A stretch of 34,876 bases of DNA from Thermoanaerobaculales bacterium (lineage in GTDB: Bacteria > Acidobacteriota > Thermoanaerobaculia > Thermoanaerobaculales > Sulfomarinibacteraceae): NCBI GenBank assembly GCA_029287235.1, contig JARFRM010000209.1:1-34876 (forward strand), read 5' to 3'. Below are positions 1 to 6,970 of this stretch, in pieces (position 1 is the stretch's first letter; each line of letters begins with the position of its first letter). The notes under the pieces are model-generated. The model was not told the DNA's origin and did no database searches. It worked only from the letters and a program-made list of their open reading frames with translations. A program made the position numbers and the translations under genes.

Positions 1-1
1 C

Positions 2-32
2 TGCTCACTGCTCACTGCCCACTCCTCACTCC
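2..32. repeat. 7-bp tandem repeat (TGCTCAC-type)
   Basis: Four consecutive heptamers, TGCTCAC, TGCTCAC, TGCCCAC and TCCTCAC, are visible, followed by TCC. The stop codon of the first minus-strand gene (positions 26-28) lies inside the array. It resembles the other short-period arrays of this window in length and position, but the unit is different. Confidence 0.7.
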
Positions 33-1009
33 TTTCCGTCTTCCCCCGACCAGCGCTTCCACGCCGAATCTACGGGCTCGCCGCCATACCAAAGGGCTCT
101 GGTGAAGCTCTCGACCCACGGGTCGAATCCCGGGACGACGCGGAGGTTGTCCTCAATGGCGAGGACGGCCGGGTCGTTCGGCAGATGATCGAGGGCGGTC
201 GCCGCACGGCGGAGTCGCCATCCCCACGAAGACTCCTCGTGGCACTGATCGAGACGGCGAGCCCACAGGCGGAGGATGGCGGCCGTGCGCACCGCGTTGG
301 ATTGATAGCCCTTGGGCACCATGCACGGGATGAAGGGATCCATCCCGACCTCTTGCAGGGTCACGCCGGCGCGACGTTCGAGGGCGTGAAGACCGCGAGC
401 GACATCGGCGTGAAAGAGGGCATTCTCGAGCTCGTCGGCGACACCGGTCCCATCACAGCCGTCGAGGATGCGGTGGCGATCCTTCGGGGTGAGGAAGAGC
501 GGGGCCGCAACCGCGAACCGGGCGCCGTCCTGCTTGAGCTGTTTGATTCTTCGTTCGACCTCGGCGTCGGCTCCCGGGAATGGGAAGAGGCCGAGCACCG
601 CGCCCCAGCGCCAGTCGGTCCAGGCGGCGGGGATCTTCAGACCGTCGGAAAGCGGGTAGGGTAGGACGGGCAACAAGGCACTCACTCGTTGGTCGCCCGA
701 GCAATGGTCGAGACCGAGGTCCTCCGGGGTGATTTCGGGGTCGTCGAGGACGAGCAGTACCGAACCACCGCGGTCGAGCACGCGTTGCAGCACCTCGCCC
801 CGCTCCCGCGCGACCCGCGCGAAAGACATGGCCCGGATCGCCTCCCGGGGGACCGATCCTTCGGCCGGAAGGATTCGTCGCGGAGCGTCTTCCCAGACGA
901 TGCCGAGCTTGATGGGATCGAGGCTGACCTTCGGGCCCGGCAGGTAGCCGGGTCGTTGGACGTGGGTGATGGGGAAGAGGTCCGGGTAGGCGGGCTCGAC
1001 TCTACGCAC
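26..1009 (-). CDS. Unknown protein downstream of ribE
   Basis: I do not recognise this family. From a GTG at 1009, which overlaps the ribE stop by 8 nt (GTGCGTAG), it gives about 327 residues. An upstream TTG at 1021 is the other possible start; longer versions would only translate ribE sequence in the wrong frame. No signal peptide, membrane segment or cysteine cluster is apparent. The N-terminal third contains LFPITHVQRPGY and KLGIVWEDAPRRI, then a hydrophobic strand GSVLLVLDDPEIT, a proline-rich hydrophobic stretch VLPYPLSDG and a charged C-terminal half rich in Arg and Trp. It is the last gene of the ribD-ribE block, so it is probably co-transcribed. The usual neighbours there (ribBA, ribH) are absent and it resembles neither. 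Coding is supported by its length and by the tight junction with ribE; the function is open. Confidence 0.65.
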   Translation of the reverse strand: MRRVEPAYPDLFPITHVQRPGYLPGPKVSLDPIKLGIVWEDAPRRILPAEGSVPREAIRAMSFARVARERGEVLQRVLDRGGSVLLVLDDPEITPEDLGLDHCSGDQRVSALLPVLPYPLSDGLKIPAAWTDWRWGAVLGLFPFPGADAEVERRIKQLKQDGARFAVAAPLFLTPKDRHRILDGCDGTGVADELENALFHADVARGLHALERRAGVTLQEVGMDPFIPCMVPKGYQSNAVRTAAILRLWARRLDQCHEESSWGWRLRRAATALDHLPNDPAVLAIEDNLRVVPGFDPWVESFTRALWYGGEPVDSAWKRWSGEDGKE

Positions 1010-1652
1010 CTCCGCCCCCAAAGAGTTGGTCGATGGCGGAGGTTGCAGTGGCCGGCCCTGACGGCCCCTCGATGCGGCGGGCGACATACTTGGCGAGGAC
1101 ATCGGTTTCGAGGTGGATCCGAGCACCAACGGCAAGCTTGCCGAGGGTCGTTGCGCTGAGGGTCTCGGGGATCAGGGCGACCTCGAACCAGTCATCGCCG
1201 AGGGCCGAAACCGTCAGCGACACCCCGTCGAGGGCGACGCTGCCCTTGGACGCGATCTCCCGACTGTGCTCGGCCGGCAGCGACAGTCGCCAACGTTGGA
1301 AACCCCCTGCCGGATGGATGGCCACGAGGCGTATCTGCGCATCGACGTGGCCCTGAACGAGGTGGCCGCCGATGCGATCACCGAGTCTCAGAGCGCGCTC
1401 GATATTGACGGGGGTGCCCGGACGGAGAGCTCCCAAAAGGGTTCGGTCCAGGGTTTCCGGCGAGAGGTCGGCGGTGAAAGCGTGAGCGGAGGGTGCAACG
1501 GCCGTGAGACAGGCGCCGTTGACGGCGACGCTGTCTCCCTTCTCGGGTCGCGCTTCGTCGGGCCAGCTGACCTCGATCTCGAGTCGAGCCCCGCCGCCGG
1601 AACGGACAAGGCGGCGTGCGGTCCCGACGGTTTCAATCAGACCCGTGAACAT
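1002..1652 (-). CDS. ribE: Riboflavin synthase alpha chain
   Basis: Catalyses dismutation of two 6,7-dimethyl-8-ribityllumazine molecules to riboflavin, the last step of the pathway, in the cytosol. The 216-residue product starts with MFTGLIE, the family's invariant N-terminus, so the ATG at 1652 is preferred over an upstream ATG at 1673. The two lumazine-binding repeats are both visible: GDSVAVNGACLTA with GGHLVQGHVD in the first, KGSVALDGVSLTV with LETDVLAKY in the second. Length is typical. The start overlaps the end of ribD by 20 nt, which indicates translational coupling. No oddities. The gene name follows the E. coli usage (ribC in some species, ribB in Bacillus). Confidence 0.95.
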   Translation of the reverse strand: MFTGLIETVGTARRLVRSGGGARLEIEVSWPDEARPEKGDSVAVNGACLTAVAPSAHAFTADLSPETLDRTLLGALRPGTPVNIERALRLGDRIGGHLVQGHVDAQIRLVAIHPAGGFQRWRLSLPAEHSREIASKGSVALDGVSLTVSALGDDWFEVALIPETLSATTLGKLAVGARIHLETDVLAKYVARRIEGPSGPATATSAIDQLFGGGGA

Positions 1653-2748
1653 CCGCATCCTCCGGGCGCACACAGTGAAGTTCGAGATCGTCGTCGTGGT
1701 GGTGAACCTCCTCGAAGTGGTAGCGACGGGCCATCTCGAGGGTCGCGACCCCGACGCCGCTGACGGCGACGGTCGCCTCGCCGCCGATGATCATGGGTGC
1801 GACGAAGAAGAAGATCTCATCGACGGCATCGGCGTCGAAGAAGGAACCGTGGATCTCCGCCCCGCCTTCGACCAGGAGGGCGGCGATTCCGAGATCACCG
1901 AGATAATCGAGCAGCGAGCCGATCTCGACCCGATCGCGTTCGTCGGCGGGAAGCTCGACACGTTCGACCCCTGCGGCGTCGAGGCGCTCGCGGTCTTCGC
2001 GCGCGGCCGCGGAGGTGTGAACCACGATGGTCTGCTCGGGATCGGACTGCACAACGACCGCGTCGTTTGGGGTTCGAAGTCTCGAATCCAGGATCACCCG
2101 ACGCACGTCATCACCGGGGTTGAGGCCGAGACGACGGGTCAGCCGGGGGTTGTCGGCGAGAACGGTGCCGACACCCACCAGGATGGCGTCGTGCTCTTCG
2201 CGAAGCTCGAGGCCGCGGCTGCGGGACGCTTCGCCGGTGATCCACTGTGAGTCGCCGGTGCGGGTGGCGATCCGCCCGTCGAGAGAGATCGCCGCCTTGG
2301 CGGTGACCCATGGTCGGTGGTCCTGCACCCAACGTAGCCACCGACGGTTGAGGATGCGGCCGCTTTCGGAACGCACGCCCTCGGTGACCTCGATACCCTC
2401 GGCGCGGAGGCGTTCGACGCCTCCCGATGCGATCGGATTGGGGTCCTTCACAGCCACCACAACTCGTCGGATCCCGGCGCCGATGATGACATCGACGCAC
2501 GGCGGCGTCCGGCCGTGGTGAGCGCAGGGTTCGAGGGTGACCAGAATCGTGCCGCCGAGGGCGCGACCTCCGGCCTGAGCGAGCGCGTGTACCTCGGCGT
2601 GCGGGCCTCCGCACCGGGCGTGGTATCCCTCGCCGACGACCAACCCGTCGGGGTCGAGTACGACGGCTCCCACCATTGGGTTGGGGGACGCACCGCACCG
2701 ACCCCGAAGAGCGAGGTCGAGAGCGTGTTGCATCCAGTATTCGTCCAT
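1633..2748 (-). CDS. ribD: Bifunctional diaminohydroxyphosphoribosylaminopyrimidine deaminase / 5-amino-6-(5-phosphoribosylamino)uracil reductase
   Basis: Performs the deamination and the NADPH-dependent reduction that follow GTP cyclohydrolase II in riboflavin synthesis. The product is 371 residues from the ATG at 2748 (MDEYWMQHALDLA), a start that matches the family. The N-terminal deaminase domain (about 1-145) holds the zinc ligands His50 in HAEVHAL and Cys75/Cys84 in PCAHHGRTPPC, with Glu52 as proton shuttle. The C-terminal reductase begins near KAAISLDGRIAT and contains the expected GDSQWITG and LVEGGAEIHGSF segments. An in-frame extension to 2931 exists but has no family-like sequence. 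It is followed by ribE with a 20-nt overlap. I looked for an FMN riboswitch upstream and did not find one. Confidence 0.95.
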   Translation of the reverse strand: MDEYWMQHALDLALRGRCGASPNPMVGAVVLDPDGLVVGEGYHARCGGPHAEVHALAQAGGRALGGTILVTLEPCAHHGRTPPCVDVIIGAGIRRVVVAVKDPNPIASGGVERLRAEGIEVTEGVRSESGRILNRRWLRWVQDHRPWVTAKAAISLDGRIATRTGDSQWITGEASRSRGLELREEHDAILVGVGTVLADNPRLTRRLGLNPGDDVRRVILDSRLRTPNDAVVVQSDPEQTIVVHTSAAAREDRERLDAAGVERVELPADERDRVEIGSLLDYLGDLGIAALLVEGGAEIHGSFFDADAVDEIFFFVAPMIIGGEATVAVSGVGVATLEMARRYHFEEVHHHDDDLELHCVRPEDADVHGSD

Positions 2749-2971
2749 GGCGTCCACACCGCCGTCCCGACCTGCCGAACCAGTCGGTTTCACGGGGAGA
2801 GATTCCCCGCTGCGCGTCGCCTCAGTGTTTTGAGTGCCGCGTACCCTGTGTTCGATATCTGATGAGTTCAACCCAACTCGTTTCCGATCTGAGGTACATC
2901 CCAGTGTATCGGAGTCGGGTTTGACCCGCAATTGTCAGCAGCCGCATCGGTCGCGAGGTGAGGATCGGGGC
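2749..2971. other. ftsY-ribD intergenic region without recognisable FMN riboswitch
   Basis: This 223-bp gap precedes ribD on the minus strand. It contains a short stem-loop at about 2797-2813 (CGGGGA, loop GAGAT, TCCCCG), but the ordered conserved blocks of an RFN element are not present. I see no clear promoter or small gene in it. Confidence 0.5.
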
Positions 2972-3898
2972 TCAACCCTCGAGGGCGAGAAGGGAGTCGA
3001 CAAAGTCTTCGGCGTCGAAGGGCAGCAGATCGTCGACTCCTTCGCCGACCCCGATCCACCGGACGGGAAGCTTGAGGGACTCGGCGATGGCGAGGACGAC
3101 GCCGCCTTTGGCGGTGCCGTCGAGCTTGGTGAGAACAACGCCGTCGACCCCGGCGGTGGCGCCGAACTGCTGTGCCTGCTCGATGCCGTTGGATCCCGTC
3201 GTGGCGTCGAGAACGAGGAGGACCTCGTGAGGCGCGCCGTCCACCTCGCGGGCGGCCACACCTTTGACCTTTTCGAGCTCCTTCATGAGGTTGGCTCGGG
3301 TGTGGAGCCGTCCGGCGGTGTCGACCAGCACCTCGTCGATGTCGCGTGATCTGGCGGCGGCGATGGCATCGTAGACGACGGCCGCGGGGTCGGCCCCTTC
3401 CTGTTGGTGGACGACCGGCACGTCGACACGGTCGGCCCAGACTTGGAGCTGTTCGACCGCGGCGGCGCGGAAGGTGTCGGCGGCGGCCAGCACGACCGAG
3501 CTTCCCGCTTCTTTTCGCCTCTTTGCCAGCTTGGCGACGGTGGTGGTCTTGCCGGTGCCGTTGACACCGACGACGAGGGTGATCCTGGGCCGAGCCCCCC
3601 CTGTCGTGAGGCCACCCTCGGTATCGTCCAAAAGCTTGAGCAATCGTTGCCTGACGGCCGGGCGGAGCTCTTCCGCCGTGGTGATGCGGTGAGTCCTCAC
3701 ATCGTTGCGGATCTCATCAGAGAGCCGGACCGACAGCGCGACTCCCGCGTCGGCGGCGATGAGAGCCTCTTCGAGCCGATCGATGTGAACGGCTTCGACC
3801 GGGCCCGTTCGTTCAAAGGTCTCGCCCACCTTCTCGATGAACTCGGTGTGGGTCATGAAGAGCCCGCGTTTGAGCTTCTTGAGGAATGTTCCGGCCAT
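2972..3898 (-). CDS. ftsY: Signal recognition particle receptor FtsY
   Basis: SRP GTPase that docks SRP-ribosome-nascent chain complexes at the inner membrane. The 308-residue protein is essentially only the NG domains: a helical N domain at about 1-100, then G1 GVNGTGKTTT at 111-120, DTFR at 141-144, G3 DTAGR at 193-197 and G4 TKLDG at 257-261, ending in the helix LLPFDAEDFVDSLL. The long acidic A domain of E. coli FtsY is missing, as in many bacteria. A very short amphipathic N-terminus (FLKKLKRGL) could serve as the membrane-targeting segment. A GAGGAG ribosome binding site sits 7-8 nt before the ATG. It lies 96 nt downstream of the Roadblock-domain gene. Confidence 0.97.
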   Translation of the reverse strand: MAGTFLKKLKRGLFMTHTEFIEKVGETFERTGPVEAVHIDRLEEALIAADAGVALSVRLSDEIRNDVRTHRITTAEELRPAVRQRLLKLLDDTEGGLTTGGARPRITLVVGVNGTGKTTTVAKLAKRRKEAGSSVVLAAADTFRAAAVEQLQVWADRVDVPVVHQQEGADPAAVVYDAIAAARSRDIDEVLVDTAGRLHTRANLMKELEKVKGVAAREVDGAPHEVLLVLDATTGSNGIEQAQQFGATAGVDGVVLTKLDGTAKGGVVLAIAESLKLPVRWIGVGEGVDDLLPFDAEDFVDSLLALEG

Positions 3899-3994
3899 GT
3901 CTACGCTCCTCTACGGCTGACCGAGGATCGGCCGAGACTCTTCGATCGGAGAGCCGGCCTTGGGGTCCGGTCGTGGGTTGTGTGATCGCTCCGG

Positions 3995-4357
3995 CTACTC
4001 GAGCTCGCGGGCGAGCATCCTGGCGGTTTGCTCGAGGTGGTGCTGCGCCCGGGCCCGTGCGACGGGCTTACGCGCCACGAGCACCACATAGTAGCCATCC
4101 GGGAGGATGTGCGTCAACGTCGCGAGCTCGGCTCCCTCGACCATGAAGTGCTCGAGGCTGCCGATCCCCGCCTCGGAGAAGGTCATCCCCAACTGACGAG
4201 TGAAAATGCCTTGGATGGCGCCTTCGACCTTGAGGTCGAAGGGCTCACCGTGGCGGGTCACGAAATCGACGGTCTCACCGTCGTCATCGAGGAAAATCGC
4301 ACCAACCGCTTCGGGAACGTCAACCAGCAGATTGGTGAGCAGATAGTTGAACGGCAT
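3995..4357 (-). CDS. Roadblock/LC7 (MglB-like) domain protein
   Basis: Small 120-residue protein with the Roadblock/LC7 alpha-beta pattern: an N-terminal helix, then strands around AVGAIFLDDDGETVDFV, a long helix and the paired strands around HFMVEGAELATLTHIL and YYVVLVAR. The family includes MglB-type GTPase-activating partners of small Ras-like GTPases; no catalytic role can be read from the sequence alone. Its ATG overlaps the stop of the upstream TPR gene by one base (TGATG), so the two are translationally coupled. It lies directly upstream of ftsY, and no MglA-like GTPase is in the window. Which GTPase it serves, if any, is unknown. Confidence 0.75.
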   Translation of the reverse strand: MPFNYLLTNLLVDVPEAVGAIFLDDDGETVDFVTRHGEPFDLKVEGAIQGIFTRQLGMTFSEAGIGSLEHFMVEGAELATLTHILPDGYYVVLVARKPVARARAQHHLEQTARMLARELE

Positions 4358-5151
4358 CAGGGGAGACCGAGAAGCATCCGCGCCTCGGTGGCGAGCGGCG
4401 AACCGGGATCGGACGCGATCACGTCTTCGAGGTACGGTCGCGCCTCATCCGGACGACCGACATCGATGAGCAGCCGCCCGTAGGCGAGGATGCCGTCGAG
4501 CCTCTCGGGATATTTTAAACGCGCCTCTTCGAGGAGGCCGAGGGCCGAGTCGGGTCGGTCTTGAGCCACCGCAATCTCGGCGAGACGCAGATAGGCCTCG
4601 AATACCGGGACCTGTGCGGTGATCGCCTTGCGGAAGTTCTCTTCTGCGGCGCCGACCTGTCCGCGGCCGAGGTAGGTCAAGCCCAGGTTGTAGAAGACCT
4701 TCCACCGGTGCGGGTAGGTGGAGTCCGAGAGCACAGCGATGAAATCGACTTCGGCCAATCGGTACTGTTCGAGGGCGAGGTAGGTGGTGCCGCGGTTGTT
4801 TCTCGCGTCGGTGAAGCCGGGGATCATCCCGAGAGCGGTGTCGAAGTTTTCGAGAGCCTTGTCGAGCTGCTCCATGCTCAGATAACAAAGTCCGACCATG
4901 TTGTAGACCGTCGCGTTTCCCGGGTTGGCGGCGTCGGCTTCTCGGAAGCGCTCGAGAGCCTCTTCGTACCGCTGTTGCTGCATGAAAACGTAGGCCTGAC
5001 GCATGAGCGACTGGGCGAGCAGCGGGTCTGTCTGTGCCTGTTTCTTCTTCTTCTTCGGATCCGGCGACGGCGATGCGCCGGCAACCACCGCCCCCGCGAT
5101 CATGAGCATGAGGACGAGTAACGGCGTGATGATGCGTGATGGGCGGTTCAT
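4357..5151 (-). CDS. Exported TPR-repeat protein
   Basis: 264 residues with an N-terminal signal-like segment (hydrophobic LLVLMLMIAGAVVAG after MNRPSR; likely cleavage near GAS-PS, no lipobox cysteine), a lysine run KKKKK, and then at least five tetratricopeptide repeats. Recognisable repeat cores include AYVFMQQQRYEEALERFREA, NMVGLCYLSMEQLDKALENF, NNRGTTYLALEQYRLAEVDF and YNLGLTYLGRGQVGAAEENF. The domain is a periplasmic scaffold of PilF/PilW or general TPR type; nothing identifies a partner. Its ATG overlaps the HD-GYP gene stop (ATGA) and its stop overlaps the next start (TGATG), so three genes are coupled. The architecture is clear and the role is inferred only as protein-protein interaction. 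Confidence 0.85.
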   Translation of the reverse strand: MNRPSRIITPLLVLMLMIAGAVVAGASPSPDPKKKKKQAQTDPLLAQSLMRQAYVFMQQQRYEEALERFREADAANPGNATVYNMVGLCYLSMEQLDKALENFDTALGMIPGFTDARNNRGTTYLALEQYRLAEVDFIAVLSDSTYPHRWKVFYNLGLTYLGRGQVGAAEENFRKAITAQVPVFEAYLRLAEIAVAQDRPDSALGLLEEARLKYPERLDGILAYGRLLIDVGRPDEARPYLEDVIASDPGSPLATEARMLLGLP

Positions 5152-6890
5152 GAAACCTCCTGGTGTGACGCGAGACCGTCGCCCTCGGACCAGGGTTCGG
5201 GCGGCATGATGTCGCCCGCTTCGACGGCTGCGCTGAAGGCGACGACCACCTCAGGGTCGAAGCGGGTGCCGGCCATGGCCTTCATCTTCGCGGTCACGTG
5301 GGAGAGGGGCATGGCCTTCTGGTAGGGCCGGTTGGTGGTCATGGCGTCAAAGGTGTCAGCGACCCCGATGATCCGGGCCACCATGGGGATCTGCTCCCCC
5401 TTGAGCTTGTCGGGATAGCCCCGGCCATCCCAGGTCTCGTGGTGGTTGCGGATGCCCGGAATGATGGATTTGAGCTTGCTGATGGGCGTCATGATCTGCG
5501 CCCCGATGCCCGGATGGCGGCGCATGATCTCGTACTCCTCGTCGGTGAGTCCACCCGGTTTGTTGAGAATTCCATCCCTGATGCCGAGCTTGCCCACATC
5601 GTGCAGAATCGCGGCGATGCGGACGTGAAAGATTTCGTCGAAACCTAGTCCGAGGTGCCGGGCGATGGCCATGGAGTAGGCGCTCACTCGCTCCGAGTGG
5701 CCTTTGGTGTAGGGATCTTTGGCATCGATGGCCGCGGCCAGAGTGCGGATCGTCTCCAGGAAAAGCTCCTGGTTTTGTCGCAGGGCGTGCTTGAGCTTGC
5801 GGACCAGGGACTCGATGTTCTCCGCCATATGGTTGAAATTGCGGCCGAGTTGGGCGATCTCGTCATCACCCTGGACATCGGAGCGAACGCTCAGCTTGCC
5901 TTCGGAAATCTCGCTCGAGATGTCGGCGAGCTGCCGGAGCGGGCCGATCAAGCGACGGCTGAGGATGAAACCGAGACCGAGGGCGACCAGACCTGCAACC
6001 GCACTCACCATGAGTGTGCGGAGCTGCATGATTCTGATCGGGGCGAAAGCCATGGCGGTTGGTCGTTCGAGGAGCACGCCCCATCCCAGGTTGGTGACCG
6101 GCGCCGCAGACCCGAGAACCTCACCCACGTCGGGGTTGAGCGGGTTTGTGTAGGTTGAGGTCAGAGCCATGGGGCGGGTGAGAAAATCGCGGACCAGCGG
6201 CGATCCGGTGAGGGACTCGCCCCGAAGAGAAGGAGACGAGCTCAGGATCACCTGGCCGCCGTCGTCGATGACGCTGACGAAGAGGCCGGTGTAGGTGCTG
6301 TCGACAAATGTTCGCTCGAAGTTGGCAAAATCGAGAACCCCCGCCAGGCTTCCCCAAGCCGTGCCATCCGGTGTCTGAAGCGGGAAGACGAGAATCGCCC
6401 AGGGTGAACGGTCCTGCGGGTTTTCCAACCGAAACTCGGGCTCAGGATCTCCGATCAGCGCAGCATCCTGGGTGGATCGGACTCGGTCTGTGAGAAGTCT
6501 GACCTCTTCGGTCCCGAGCTGTGGGTCGTAGACATAGCTTCCCTCGCCCTCGCGGTTGAGGATCTGAAGGTAGGCGAAGGACGGGCCGGCCTCGTTCGCC
6601 ATCTCCTCGAGAAAGGACTCGAATGAAGCGACGTCGTCGGGGCTCGAAACCGCCAGGGCGCGGGCCGTGCTTGCCAGGTAGGTACTGCGGCTCGAGAAGA
6701 AATGATCCACTTCACTGGCCAGACTGACCGCCTGCCGGTTGAGGTAGAGCTTTTCGACGGTGGTGAGGTGCTCGCGGTTGTAGGATGCGAAAAGCCAACC
6801 GGCAAGGGCAACCGGTACGACCGTCACCAACACCAGGGTCGCGGCGATTGGGTAGGTCAGGCTCGATTTGAAGCGTGTCAGAAGGCCCAT
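5148..6890 (-). CDS. Membrane sensor with HAMP and HD-GYP c-di-GMP phosphodiesterase domains
   Basis: 580 residues. A first transmembrane helix (about 14-34) and a second (about 289-311) bracket a roughly 250-residue extracytoplasmic region that looks like a dCache sensor. A HAMP linker follows (about 312-365). The HD-GYP domain spans about 380-560, with HD at 430-431 in ILHDVGKLG, then RNHHETWDGRGYP at 481-493 and ADTFDAMTTNRPYQ. The metal-binding HD and the GYP signature are intact, so active hydrolysis of c-di-GMP is expected from the family. It is the first gene of a minus-strand block and overlaps the TPR gene by 4 nt (ATGA). The sensed ligand is unknown. Confidence 0.93.
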   Translation of the reverse strand: MGLLTRFKSSLTYPIAATLVLVTVVPVALAGWLFASYNREHLTTVEKLYLNRQAVSLASEVDHFFSSRSTYLASTARALAVSSPDDVASFESFLEEMANEAGPSFAYLQILNREGEGSYVYDPQLGTEEVRLLTDRVRSTQDAALIGDPEPEFRLENPQDRSPWAILVFPLQTPDGTAWGSLAGVLDFANFERTFVDSTYTGLFVSVIDDGGQVILSSSPSLRGESLTGSPLVRDFLTRPMALTSTYTNPLNPDVGEVLGSAAPVTNLGWGVLLERPTAMAFAPIRIMQLRTLMVSAVAGLVALGLGFILSRRLIGPLRQLADISSEISEGKLSVRSDVQGDDEIAQLGRNFNHMAENIESLVRKLKHALRQNQELFLETIRTLAAAIDAKDPYTKGHSERVSAYSMAIARHLGLGFDEIFHVRIAAILHDVGKLGIRDGILNKPGGLTDEEYEIMRRHPGIGAQIMTPISKLKSIIPGIRNHHETWDGRGYPDKLKGEQIPMVARIIGVADTFDAMTTNRPYQKAMPLSHVTAKMKAMAGTRFDPEVVVAFSAAVEAGDIMPPEPWSEGDGLASHQEVS

Positions 6891-6970
6891 CAGATCGAGA
6901 GAAATATATCATGACACGAGAGATGCAGGCACTTTTCGTAGACCGGGCCGTGGTTCGGGAGGATTTCTGA

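Noticed and set aside
2749-2971. FMN riboswitch upstream of ribD
   Set aside because: A GTGAAACCGAC-like stretch and a hairpin suggested it, but the ordered RFN blocks (such as GGGGCAGGGTGAAATTCCC and ACCGGCGGT) are absent.
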